DNA from: Brachionus plicatilis
Lineage: Eukaryota; Rotifera; Eurotatoria; Ploima; Brachionidae
NCBI GenBank assembly: GCA_010279815.1
Contig: QEOQ01000204.1
Span: 1,427,561-1,491,560 of the forward strand
Direction: 5' to 3'
DNA length: 64,000 bases
The position numbers were made by a program, and so were the translations under genes. The notes beneath the pieces were generated by a model. That model saw only the letters and a list, made by a program, of their open reading frames with translations. It ran no database searches and was not told the DNA's origin. Below are positions 34,156-46,300 of this stretch, one piece after another (within the stretch, counting starts at the first letter, position 1; each line of letters opens with the position of its first letter).

Positions 34156-34549
34156 TAGTGTTGGCAATCCATTATCAATAATCGATTCAATAATCGACTA
34201 ACTTTAAATCGACTAATTTTTTCAGTCGACTATTAAATCGAATAATTTTTTCTAGATGACTTTAATACTTCTAATTTATCTCGATATTAAAATTTAGGAA
34301 GGCAAAAAATATTATTTGTAAAATATTTTTTTATATTTTATTAAAATTTTTTTTATTTCTATAATTTTAAATCAATTAAAAACCTTTTTTATTAAAAAAT
34401 AATATTTTTTGCCTTCCTAAATTTTAATTTCGAGATAAATTAGAAGTATTATAGTCATCTAGAAAAAATTAGTCGATTTAATGGTCGACTAAAAAAAATT
34501 AATCGATTTATTAAATTTGTCAATCGATTGGAGTCGATTGCCAACACTA
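34156..34549. repeat. hAT-like MITE, 394 bp
   Basis: Ends TAGTGTTGGCAATC and its complement; the arms pair over about 150 bp, including repeated GTCGATT/AATCGACT motifs. Flanks ATGGAGGT and ATGGAGGA match at seven of eight positions, consistent with an 8-bp hAT target-site duplication. No coding capacity. Confidence 0.75.
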
Positions 34550-34699
34550 ATGGAGGATTATTTAACAATAATAATAATAAGCTTTTTTGGATTGATGACA
34601 AAAAAAATTAAAAAATATAAGCCGATTTTTTTCCTGCCTATTATATGCGTATAAAAGAATTCTAAACTTTTGCAAAATGCTGTATATTATTAAATATAT

Positions 34700-35599
34700 T
34701 ATTAAATAATCAAGTGAAGTCCATGAAATACTTGGGTGTACATATTAGCGACGACGACAAGAACAAAGTTCAAATTGATAATCGTAAAAAGTCAGCAATA
34801 ACCGCTCTGGCAAGGCTGAATAAATTAGGCTTCACCACGGAGAATATACACCCGAACATGAAGGGGCACTTATACAACACATACGTTCGACCCGTACTCT
34901 ACTATGGACTTGAAAATTACAATCTAAGCATGTGCGAAAAAAACCTGATTAAGAGGATAGAGGGTAACTTGATAAAAACAATGAATGGGGTCCCAACTCG
35001 ATGTAGGTCAAGTCATCTCATGAACGCGCTTAGAATTGAACTAAGTAACCAAAGACTTGAAAAACTTAAATGTGACTTTTTTATACGACTAAATCAAAAT
35101 ATATACACAAAAACAATACTGGATAATGTATTTGCCTTAAATATCAAAGGGGACTTAACAAGAGAGGTGATGGAAATCTGCCAAACAAGTGAAAATGATT
35201 TGCTGTCGTCATGCTCGATTCACAAGTACAAAATTAAAACAGAGATTAAAGCGAACGAAGACAACCAAACAGTTACGGAATAACGTAAAATTTTTAATTT
35301 AAAAAATAGGTCAATTATACCAAAAAAACTATATGAAATAATTAAATTTTGACTCAATTTTTATAATATATATATTTTTTTCATTTATCGATCAGTCTTC
35401 TACTAATTTTTTTTTATTTTTCTAAAGTTTATTATTCTCTTTTTATATAATCTAATTTAACTTGAGAACCTGAAAACTTAAAATTTTTGTAATTAAAATT
35501 TTTCTTTTTTGTTATTTTGTAAATACAGTACGCTTTATTTAACAGTGTACTGTGACGTGGTCAGAAACGGCCCTTGCCAAAGAATAAATAAATAAATAA
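34700..35599 (+). mobile_element. 5'-truncated LINE with target-site duplication
   Basis: Encodes only the C-terminal end of a LINE ORF2-type protein, then a 3' UTR with CAGTGTACTGTGACGTGGTC and a tail of (AATA)n. The 14-bp sequence ATTATTAAATATAT occurs immediately on both sides (34686-34699 and 35600-35613), which fits a target-site duplication, although it is AT-rich and so less decisive. Confidence 0.75.
34714..35283 (+). pseudogene. LINE reverse transcriptase, C-terminal fragment
   Basis: 189 codons without a stop. MKYLGVHISDDDKNK matches the last conserved block of non-LTR reverse transcriptases, and LYNTYVRPVLYYGLENYNLS is the thumb-region motif that follows in CR1/Jockey/RTE-type elements. 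Fingers and palm (including the catalytic FADD box) and the endonuclease are missing through 5' truncation. The frame is undamaged, so the insertion is relatively young. Confidence 0.8.
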
Positions 35600-35940
35600 A
35601 TTATTAAATATATATTAGCGAATTTTCACAAGCCATTCTTTAAATTGGCTAAAATCTCTTTCTTTTTTCAAAATATGAAATTCAAGTAAAATTTTTCCAC
35701 GAACTAACCCCTCCCTTTGATTTTAAATCAATATTTAATTGAAAAATTAAGTTGAAAGATTGGTAATTTAACCTTAAACGAAAATAGCTATTAAGAGAAA
35801 TTAAACAAATATCTTTTTTAATCAGCCTTTCTATGGAAAGGTTGAAAAATATGCTTCGGAAAGTAAATACTTAAAAACTGACCCTTCCAAAAAAATACAT
35901 AGAATATTTCCTGGAATAAGTATTGATTAGTTAAAAAGCC

Positions 35941-36390
35941 CTCAAGAAACTCAAAGATAATTCAGCACCTGGGCCAGATAAAATTTGCAATAGAGCTTTA
36001 AAAACTTGTCCGAACCTTTTCTTTTCAAAATAATCAAATTTTTCAACCTCTGTCTAAAACTATCGAGATTCCCCACAGTTGCAAAATTTCGGTAATTACC
36101 ATGATCCCTAAAATATAGGCCTATAAGTGTGACCTGTTGTCTCAGATAAATTTTAGAGAGAATAATTACAAATCGACTATATAATTTTCTAGAACTTGGG
36201 TGACTTATATGCAAAGAACAATTAGGCTTTCGTCAGCATCGCAGAACTTCCGATAATCTGGTCTTTTTAACTCAAAAAGTATCTGATTCTCTTGTTAGGA
36301 AAAAAAACATGAAGTCTATTATTTGACATTTCAAAAGCCTTTGATGAGTTATGGCATAGTGGTATATTATTTAAATTAAGTAAAACAGAA
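35941..36390 (+). pseudogene. Decayed LINE reverse transcriptase, N-terminal part
   Basis: With several frameshifts and stops, the plus strand encodes LKKLKDNSAPGPDKI (the RT entry motif of LINEs), then a region like GFRQHRRTSDNLVFLTQK across frames, and FDISKAFDELWHSGILFKL, the first palm motif with its Asp. It is a different and older copy than the fragment at 34700-35599. Confidence 0.7.
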
Positions 36391-36907
36391 GTGCCACTCT
36401 ATATATAGTTGAATGGGTCAAAATTTTTCTCAAGAATAGACAATTCTTTGTTAAGCTTAATAATTTTGAATCAAACTAAAATATCAGAAAATCTTTTTTA
36501 ATAACAATCTTTTATTTGTTTTTGGGACGAAAAGGTTTAGTCGAATGTTAAACCTTTGTAAGTATATTTAAATATCTTAGCTCTTTGGTCAAGTTTTATT
36601 TTTAAAGGTTAAATTTTTTGCTTTAAATTTAGTTTTTAAGTATTCAAATATTATTTCTGATATTAAATAATATTGTCCTAAACTGACTTTATTTTACATT
36701 TTTATTTTTAATATTTTTGATATTTCAAATAAATAATAAAATTAAGTGCAAAAAAATATACTATCCGCAAGAAAAGAAAAATTTTTATTTTTCAACATTA
36801 AACCTTAAATTTTGTATTGAAGAGTTAATTGGATGACTGACCTATGGAGTAAGAATTTTTAATTAAAATATTTATCATTACTCTAAACTAAAATTTATTA
36901 AAAAATT

Positions 36908-39292
36908 TTAAATTTCGTTTGTGTTAGCAGCTTTATAATTTGCATTTTTTAAAAATCCAAATTTTGTGCCAAAACTAACAATTAAAGCAAAAACGAGTCC
37001 GATCGAAAACATAATCGACGAGTAAAAAAATGCGGCAACAACACTGAATTGTTCAGATATGATACCACCTAAAAATGGTCCCAGAAAGCATCCGACACCT
37101 CGGAATAAATTGATAATTCCCATGGCATTTGAAAAATTTTCCATACCAACTATATCTTTTATGTAAGGCGTTGTTATACAATTGATGCCACCTAAATAAA
37201 AAAAAACAAAAAATTTTTTTTAACTTTTCCTGATCTTTGAAGGAATTAAATCTTACCTATGCCGGTACCGAATAAAACAGCAAACACCAGCTGAAGAGCA
37301 TATGTATTTAAAAGAAAATATGACCATAAAGATCCACATGCCAAAATTACACACATGGTATTCAAATTTATTGGAGATATAAATCGAATATCTGCCAAAA
37401 ATCCAAAGCCCAATCTTGATGGAATGTTTACCAAACCTTTAAAAATAAAAAAGATAATTCTATTTTCCAAATTGATTTATCTCAATTTTTTCTTTACCAA
37501 TCAGTCCTAAAATGAAGGATGAATCAGCTATATCAAGCTGTTTGGCTCTAATTGGAATAAATAAAAATGGAATAAAATAACCAGAGAAAATAAAAAAATT
37601 CGACAAAGTAATAAACAACAGTCCAATGTTTTTAGATAGCAAACTAACATTTCCCATTTCTTTGAGAATGTTTAAAATCAAACTTCCAGTACCGCTTTTT
37701 TTGCTGATGTTACGCACCTCGTTTAAGCTTAGAACACTACCACTAAATGTGTGCACTTCTTCTACCGTTTTTTCTTCATAAGCTCTAAGAAAATTAATTT
37801 TTTTTTCAAAAATAAATTTGGCAATGTTGGACGTTACTTTGGTTTTGGCTTTGTCGGTACTGGTCGCAAGAAAGCGCCCAATAAGCAACATTGAAGAATT
37901 AGCGAACCAAGAATAATCAAGGTTTCTTTCCAACCAAATGTCTCCACTAGTATTTGAGAAAATTTGGCAAATGCAAAAGCACCAACACCTTTTTTATTCA
38001 ACTATTTAAATTAATAAATTTGATCTGTTACTTTTTAAATATTTACCACTGCCAGCCATTGTCACTCCAGTCGCAACTCCTTGCAACTTGTCAAAATACT
38101 GAGCTATTATAATCAGCGACGATATGTAAGTACATCCTGTTGAAATTCCTGGAAAAAAAATTTTCTTTAAATAAATAATATTCAATAATTTATTAATAGT
38201 AATTAATCATTTTTATCTTTCTTTCTTTTTCTTTGCCTTTTTATCAATTTTTAATGCGAAAATGTTTTTCAAGATGAATTAAACGAAAAAAGATTAAAAT
38301 AAAATCTTTAACATTTCCGTCATTCCTTCTTAACTTTAGTTTCAAAAAATTTGAAAAAAAAATGCTAAATTTTAAAGATTGTTTTATTTCTTCTTTATTT
38401 TTTTTGTGAGTTGAAGCATCAAGAAGTAAATGTCTAGAAAAATGAGATAAATTATTATCAACGAAAATTATTTTTCCGCAATGATACAATTTTTCATTAT
38501 CAGACTTTAAAAGATTGGTTTTATCATTCTTTTTTAATAGTTTACTATTTTAATTATTATTTTTCCTTTTATTAAAATAGCTATGCACATTTGGATTTCA
38601 AACTTTCAATAAAAATGTTGATACAACATCAGTAATTGAATTTTGTTTTTTTTTCAACAATTAAAAATTGAAAAATTGAAAATTTTCAAACTTTTAGTTA
38701 AAGATTTGACATCCTAGCTGCCAAATGGTTTTCCTAAAATAAAAAACTCAGATTCTCTCTAAGTTTTCCGAAATTTTAAAATTAATTTAAACTTCAAACC
38801 TCCAATTACTCCATACAAAACCATTACTAAGTAGATCGATGGCGAATAAGCAGAACCGACGTAGCACAATGCAGTTACAATTGCTCCACCCATGACAACT
38901 GGTCTGATTCCAAGTTGATTTGTTAAGCCAGCAACAATAGGTCCTATATAAATAAAATAAAATTTATAAATTTTAAATATAAATAATAAATTTAATGATT
39001 AAATTTTTAAAGAGAAAAATTACCGCTACAAAACAAAAAACCGGTGTTCAAACTGCTTAAAAGATTTATTTTCTCCTGAGTTTCCTGGAAGTTGTCTTTG
39101 ATGAATGGTAAAACAATGCCAAACGAATACATACAACCATCGATTATAAAACTAATAAACTTTAAGGTGATTAGTATGGGAATGAAGAAATAATTCCAAT
39201 TGTCTTACGAAACTGGCAACTAAAACAACCCAACCGTATCCACCGTCAGGAGGTGCAGGAACTCGTTCTTCTTTTAAAGTCTTCCCTGACAT
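36908..39292 (-). CDS. Monocarboxylate-transporter-like protein C', duplicate of C
   Basis: CDS is complement(join(36908..37191, 37257..37436, 37498..37784, 37838..37988, 38047..38148, 38800..38943, 39024..39159, 39209..39292)), 455 residues. Same eight-exon structure, exon lengths and phases as gene C. Start MSGKTLKEERVPAPPDGGYG with the SLC16 signature. By eye, exons 4-8 differ from C at one residue (KNIGLLF instead of KNFGLLF), whereas exons 1-3 differ at 19 residues. Intron 3 is 651 bp against 416 in C. The duplication extends into the 3' flank to about 36826 (24637 in C). Both copies are intact, so both may be expressed. Confidence 0.9.
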
Positions 39293-41604
39293 TTCTTTTC
39301 AAAGTAAAAACAAAGATAAATTTTTTATTTTTAAATATGCTTATATTTATTTAAGTTTGAATAATTAAAGCTTAAAGTTTAAACAAAATCAAGATTTATA
39401 AAAATATCACCAACTTAAGAAATATGTAGTTAGGTTTTTTAAATTAAATTTCTTTTTTAGCGTCAAAAATTTTAACACTATGCTTATTGTTTATCTTTTA
39501 GCTAAGATTACCACTAATGAAATTTTCATATGATTTGGTAAGCGTTTTTTTGAAAACGAGTACAACGAATAGAATACGAGTTGACGCTAAAATTTAGTTT
39601 ATTATTTAATGATAAGATAATATGAAAATTTTAATAAATTTTTAAACTGCTTTAAAACCATAGTTGCTCTTTAGACAAGTATGACTTTATCTATAAAGTT
39701 TGTTTGTAAAATTTTAATAAGCTTTTTAGTAAATTATTTATAAAATAGAAAAAACTTACGCAATTTTCGTTGTTTTCGTTCGTTTTCATTCGGGCCCATA
39801 ACTTGAAAAAATTCAATCTTAAAATTTAATTTGAAGACTCAAATAATACTTTGTATTTTGATCTTTTTTAAAACTAAGATAAAATAAACTAAGATTTTAT
39901 TCTTCACACTTTTTTTTTCGTCTTTTTTATTTTTGCTGATGATTTTAATTTTGATTTAATGAAAAAAATATGAAAAATTTCCTATGTTAAGATCGCATGA
40001 TTCAATTTTTTGCTTCTATTAAAGCAATATTTTCAGGCCAAATAAGATTAATTTTTTAAATTTAATTTTTTTTTGAAACCAAAGATAAACAATTATGGCT
40101 TTTCTAGTAACTGAAAAAAGCCGATTTTTTTTTTTAACAAGATAATTGTATGTGTGCTTGATTAACTTGTCTTGGTCTAAAATTTTACCATAATTTTTTT
40201 TAGTTTATCTGGATGCGACATCTTAAAATCAATTAAAGAATTTGCTATTTAAAATATCGCGAAAAGAATGATAAGCTTCTGTCATACAAGCAAAATTTCT
40301 CTCAACTCTTAAATTTTGATAAAAAAATAATTTTAAAATTTTAATATTTTTTTAAATTTTGAGACATTTTTTACTTTCTGACATAGGAGAACGACAAAAT
40401 TTATTCTTTGATTTTTTACTCAGGGTGTGTTTCAACAAGCGAAAAGCCTTGGATTCAAAAGACAAATTATGCCTGGATTATTATTAGATAAAATTTTATT
40501 CACCTGCTTTTTAACTCAAAACAAAATTTTAGCTTGAAATAAAAACTAGTTTTCTGAAAAAAAATTGAAATCCAAATTGCTTTGATCCGTTTTGTCTAGT
40601 TATTGTTTTTTATTTGATTTGACTTCAAACAAAATTTCAAGCGTCATTCACTAAAATTAATTTTATTTTATTTAATTCCTATTAAAAATAAAGAGGAATT
40701 TCAAACTTTATTTTGATTAATGAAATGAAGGCCACAATTTTGAGAATTTTATAATTTTCATTCCCGATTGCATAGATAAATTTTTTCTTCAGTTTAAACC
40801 AAGTAATGATAATTTTTAAAAGTTCTTACACTTGATTTTCACATTTTATTGCTGACAACCAAAATTAAAAAAAAAATCAAATTATAAAACTTAAACTAAA
40901 AAAAATTTGTCTAATATCTCATGCAATTTTAGTCAAATTGATTGAAATTTTTAGTATTTAGATATCTTTTTTGGTAATAGACAATTTGAGGATTGGAATT
41001 TTCCATCACCATCTTTTAGCAAAATATTAGAATTGTGTTGCTTTTAAATGGATCATTTAATTTCAAACGTGAGCTCAGCTATGTTTTGAAGCAAGTTTCA
41101 AAATTGCACAAAAATTATTATTTAAAAAAATAAAAAATATTTTCACAAGACTTTATTAAATGATTTAAAAAAAAAAGTTAATATTTAACTATAAAGGAAG
41201 AAGATAAAATAAATTAAAAATAATTCGAGCTTTTCTCAAAGACTCAAACACCCATTTGAATTTTGGGTGCCAAAAACTGTCGAAACGAGTCTCCAAGCAA
41301 AAAAGCGAACCCCCCACACTGTTTTTTATTCACCTTTCTTCACTGTTGTTTAAACGAAAATTTTTTTCTGATCTCAAAAAAATTCAAAAATAAAATATAA
41401 GGATGTCTTTACAGAATGGAAATTATTTTTTTGCTTTAAAGATAACACTTAGGCCTCAGATTTTGCTTTATCTCATAGTTTCAGCACCCGAAATCAAGTA
41501 AAACCAATGATAGCTGCTGTGTGGAAAATAAATATTTAACTAAAATAATAAGATGTTAATAATTAAAATTAAAACAAATAACACATTTTTTGACTTGTTC
41601 AGAG
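39293..41604. other. Intergenic DNA between MCT genes C' and D
   Basis: AT-rich, no supported ORF. A GC-richer patch at 41240-41335 (with CGAACCCCCCACACTG) lies about 300 bp downstream of gene D; no function assigned. Confidence 0.4.
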
Positions 41605-43369
41605 CTAGTCATTATTGCTTAGGAGGTTTTTGTTTATTTCCGAATTATCGCCGAGGGTTTTGATTGTAGTTTCATTTGTTTCATTGATGTCCTCTCTTTT
41701 TTTGGCCGGCTTGCACATGGTTATAAAACTAACCAATGATGCCAAGACCATGCCAACAATGAAACACAAGGCCGAGTAGAAAAAGCAGTTGGCTTTGCCA
41801 AAGAATCTCGCTACCTCTCCTAAATAAAATAATTAAAATAGAAGAAAAAATTATGTTACCATTTAATTACCGCCCAAAAATGGTCCCAGAAAACAGCCAA
41901 ATCCTCTGAACAAATTGATGATGCCAGTTGCATTGCTGAATTTTTTCAATCCGACCAATTCACACAAATACATGGTTGTTAGTGAATTCATGCCAGCTTT
42001 TATTGTCAAAACAAAATAATTTAATATTTAATTAAAAAAAAAAAATTTTTCTGGTACTTACCGATGCCGACAGCCCACACGGAAACAAAAATAACTTGGG
42101 TCAAGTAGGTTTTTTTTAATACAAAGTAAAATAAAAGAGGAACAGTGGCCAGAGCAACCGCAAATGAGTTCAAGTTAGTTGCTGAAATAAATTGTCTGTC
42201 AGCAATGATGCCATAAAGCATACGAGCTGGAATATTAACAATTCCGATGATACTGAGCAAAAAGGCAGCGCTTTCTTCATCAATTCCATGTTCCTGGGCA
42301 ACATCGGAAATGTACAAAAATGGCGTAAAATATCCAGTAAAAAGGAAAAAATTGGACAAAGTAATCAAAAGAAAGCCAAAATTTTCTTTCAGCAGGCGAA
42401 AATCGGACATTTCTTTTAAAATGCCGATGGTCATTCTTAAAAAAGAGTTTCGTTGATGAAATGGCAGCTTAAGATCCTGATCGGGCGCATTCAAACTGCA
42501 CACTGATCCAATGTAAGTTTGTATTACTCGGTCTTTTTCGAAGGTTTCATCATCGACAGACATTTGTTTGTTCGGATGGTTCAGACTTTTTAACTCGCTA
42601 GGAAAATACAATTAGACTACTTTGGAAAAAAAGAGGCAACATTGACTTACACATTTTTGGCCTTTCTGGATGATGACATAGACGGGTTGAGGGGTCGCAG
42701 CAAGGCTCCACAAACAGCCGACTGCAAAATAATGCTGGCACAAATTGACATGGTAAATTTCCAGTCGTTTTTTTTGATCAGCCAACTTAAAAAAGGCGCA
42801 AATACAAATGAGCCAACTCCACTGCCAGCCATGGTAATGCCAGTGGCTACACCTCTTTTTTTGTCAAAGTATTCAGCTATTATGATCAAAGATGATATGT
42901 AGGTGCATCCAGTGGACACACCACCAATTACGCCATAGAATACCATCATAAGGTAGATGCTGGGTGAGAAAACAGTGAGCATATAGCAGAAGGAAGTAAC
43001 TATGGCGCCTCCGATAATGACAGCTCGACATCCGAACTGGTTGGCCAGACCGGCCACAATCGGACCGCTGCAGAAAAGAAAGCCGGTGTTGAACGAGCTG
43101 AGCAGATTGCCCTGACTGTCTGGCGTGTTGGTGGTTTTCTTTATTTCACTTAGGATCAGACCAAAAGAGTACATGACTCCGTCGATTATGAAGCTGACAA
43201 GCTAGCAAAACATAGAGATTACTCAGAATTAGTGAGTGTTAGATGGTAAAGTTACAAATGAAGCAGCAAGGATGACCCAGCCGTAGCCTCCGTCAGGCGG
43301 CGGGTTTCTTTTTTCTTCGACGGCCTCCAGTGGTTTTTTGTGACTTGATTTATCTGAGCCTACAGTCAT
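41605..43369 (-). CDS. Monocarboxylate-transporter-like protein D (SLC16/MFS)
   Basis: CDS is complement(join(41605..41819, 41871..41996, 42062..42597, 42651..43201, 43256..43369)), 513 residues, the longest of the five paralogues. SLC16 signature PPPDGGYGWVILAASF at residues 23-38; hallmark YFDKKRGVATGITMAGSG; second-half motif GIVNIPARMLYGIIAD. The 60-residue central loop is polar (SVDDETFEKDRVIQTY), and the C-terminal tail is hydrophilic, with repeated Asn/Glu/Thr. It has five exons; three introns of C are missing (C exons 2-5 and C exons 6-7 are each a single exon here). Codon third positions are visibly richer in G/C than in A-C. It is the most diverged member and probably the oldest lineage in the cluster. 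Confidence 0.9.
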
Positions 43370-46300
43370 TCTAATCGATTAGCATATACTAAAAGGTAAA
43401 TAGGAACAAAAAATTTTATAAACTTTGAGGCAAAAATTTAAAAATCGATTTATTGAAATTGATGAATTTTTTTATTAATTTTGCTAAACAAAGAGCTTTT
43501 TGTTGGATCACTTAAAATAATTAAAATTTTTTCTATTTTATCATTTAAACTAACAAATAGTGATTGACATATAGAACTACACAATTTAACTAGAAAAAAG
43601 AAAAAAACTTAAAAACATTGACTGGATTAAACAGATTTGTTTGATAGAGTGATACACGTGGAAAAAAACTAAAGCTATTAAGTTTTTGAATTCAATTTTG
43701 CTTTATTTTGAAATAGTGTTGAAACTTTATATGTTTATAATCGCAAGTAATTCGATTTTAAATTTTATTATTTGAACTATTGATTAAAATTAGCTTACTT
43801 CGAAAAAAATACTTAACTCTCTGCATTAAATCATTTAAGAGTTTGATAACTTTTCATAAAGCAAAATTATATTCCCTATTTATTTATAATAAATATGTTG
43901 CCAGAATATAATGAAGTTGTTTAATTTTTAAAAATAACTAAATTTTCTCATATTTACCGATTGAATAAATTTGTGATTCAAATTTTGAATCCGAATAAAA
44001 AACACTTTTACAAAAATAATGCGCGAAATTTTTTTTTTCTATTTAAAAAAAATTTCAAAATCTGAAAATTCCTAAATTTATGTGTCATATCATAATTTAA
44101 AAGGAATTGGGAGTGGGTTTAACTCTTTAAAAGCTTATAGAAAGGAAAAAAAATAATTTTAAATATTCTTTAGATAATAAATAAATATCTTAAGTTTCTT
44201 TTAAAAAATTCGTCTTGAAAAATTTAATTTTAAAGAAGGGCCCATTGATTATTGTATCATTATTTTAATTTTTAACTTGCAAAAAATAACCATTATTTAA
44301 TTAAAATTTTGTAATATCGAAATTAAAATTTTGGTTCAAAAAACTTTAAATCAAAGCTTTTTTAAAAATACCCGTGAGAGATCTTATTTTGAGTAAAATT
44401 GGCTGAATATACTTTTACAAATTATCAAAAAATCATCATTTGTCTTCAATTTTAAATACCCTTACCAATTACAAAAAAAATCTATAAATTCAAAAAAATT
44501 TTGATTATCATTAAAAGTCTCATAATCTTTTCTGCTAAATATCATATGTTTAACTTGAGTGGGTTCATCGTTGAGCAAAAGATTGACCAAGTTTAAAAAA
44601 ATTGTTATTTAATATAAATGGCTTAGTTACTTTAAGACATAGAGACGATCTGATTAATTCTTGTGAAATTTGGTAAGGATTAGAACAAGTTTATATTTAC
44701 TAAATGGCTTAAATTTCTAAGTAAATGATCATTAAAAACAAAATCTTTTTTCTCTCATGGAGAAAAAGACAATTTTGGTTGAAATTTAAAAAATTAATTA
44801 TCTTGCCAATCACTTTGAAAAAATCTAATTTAATTAGATATAATCAAAAATACTTTATCCTTAATTTTATTTCAAATTTTTCCAAAATATTTTGAAAGAT
44901 CAAATGTTGAAGTTCTCATGAATTTCAACATTTAATCTATTAAAAAAATAATATTCTTACAATTTAAAAAAATTAATTCCTAAAAAATTTGAAAAAATCC
45001 TTTTTTAATTAAAAAAAACATTTGTTGAAAATAAAGAAATTTTTCACGATCTTTCTTATAAATGCATCCTTTTTTCATAGTTGAAAAAATTAGCCAATAT
45101 CTCATAGAGTTTAAATAAATTTTGTTATTTTCTTGATTGAACCCTTCAATATTTTTATTGAGCACGAACAAAAATCAAGAAATATGAAATTTTCCATAAT
45201 ATATCTTGACAAAAGAAATCTGGTGGGTTTCTAAGAAAAAATTCTTATTTCATCTTGCAACATCTTGTTAAAAACAGCACTGAAAATTTTAATTTATGAG
45301 ACTAAATTAAATTTTGTTTGCCAAAAATGTTTGTTGCGGAAAGATATCCTGACTTTGAGTTGAGATAAATTTTCATGCTAAATGAGAAAAATTTAATTTG
45401 TTTGGCATCTAAGATTTCATCATCATGATTATGTGACAATATTATTTTATGATTAAAATAAAAAACGAAAATTGAATTTCGCTCATAAAAACAGATAAGT
45501 TTATTTAATAGAAAATTTTATTCTCAACATATTTGTTCCTAAATTAAGCATAAAACGTCATTTATCGATCTCTTGGTTAATTTTGATATATTTACTCAAA
45601 ACTCATTACTTCTTCATACCAAAACAAGATGACGCCTACTTTTTGCAAAGCTAAAAATGCGCAGTTTAAAGCTATCATCCACGTGTTTTCTAAAGCAAAA
45701 AATGAGCATAAAAATGAAGAAATATTGGAAAAAAATAATGCAATATTTTCTAAAATCATGCAACTAAATTTTCTTGAACTAAGACTAGAAATTTATTTTA
45801 AATTATAAAATCTGGAGCGATCTAGTCCAGACTGGTTGCCCAATTAGAACGGACTTTTCCTCAATCGAGTTGCTTAATAATGCAAAAAAAGTAATAGTGC
45901 AAATTTTAATAAATTATGTCTAGTTGTTTAACCATTGCAAGCGCTAATCAAACATAAAATTTTCTTTGTATTTGGCTACTTCAAGCTCAATGCTCGGATC
46001 AGTGGGCACTACTATTATTTGGGTAGATTCATAAATATCCGTCTATAAGCTTATGTAAATTGTCTGGCTCTATAAATTATTATAATATGCCCAAATGGTC
46101 GATATTTCAAATCCGATACTCAGTTGCACTAATGATTTATTCAAAATAAAAAAAAATTGAAATTTGCACCTTTAATTATATTTCTAAATGCCTAACTCCA
46201 AAATACCACCAAAATCGATTTTTGTTTTATTTATGGTATCATTATTTGAATTGTAAAATAATTTTTTTGTTGAATATAAAAATGATATCGGACTAAAATA

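Noticed and set aside
44980..45171. 63-codon minus-strand ORF
   Set aside because: Low complexity, no splice sites, no recognisable motif, in a long gene-poor stretch.
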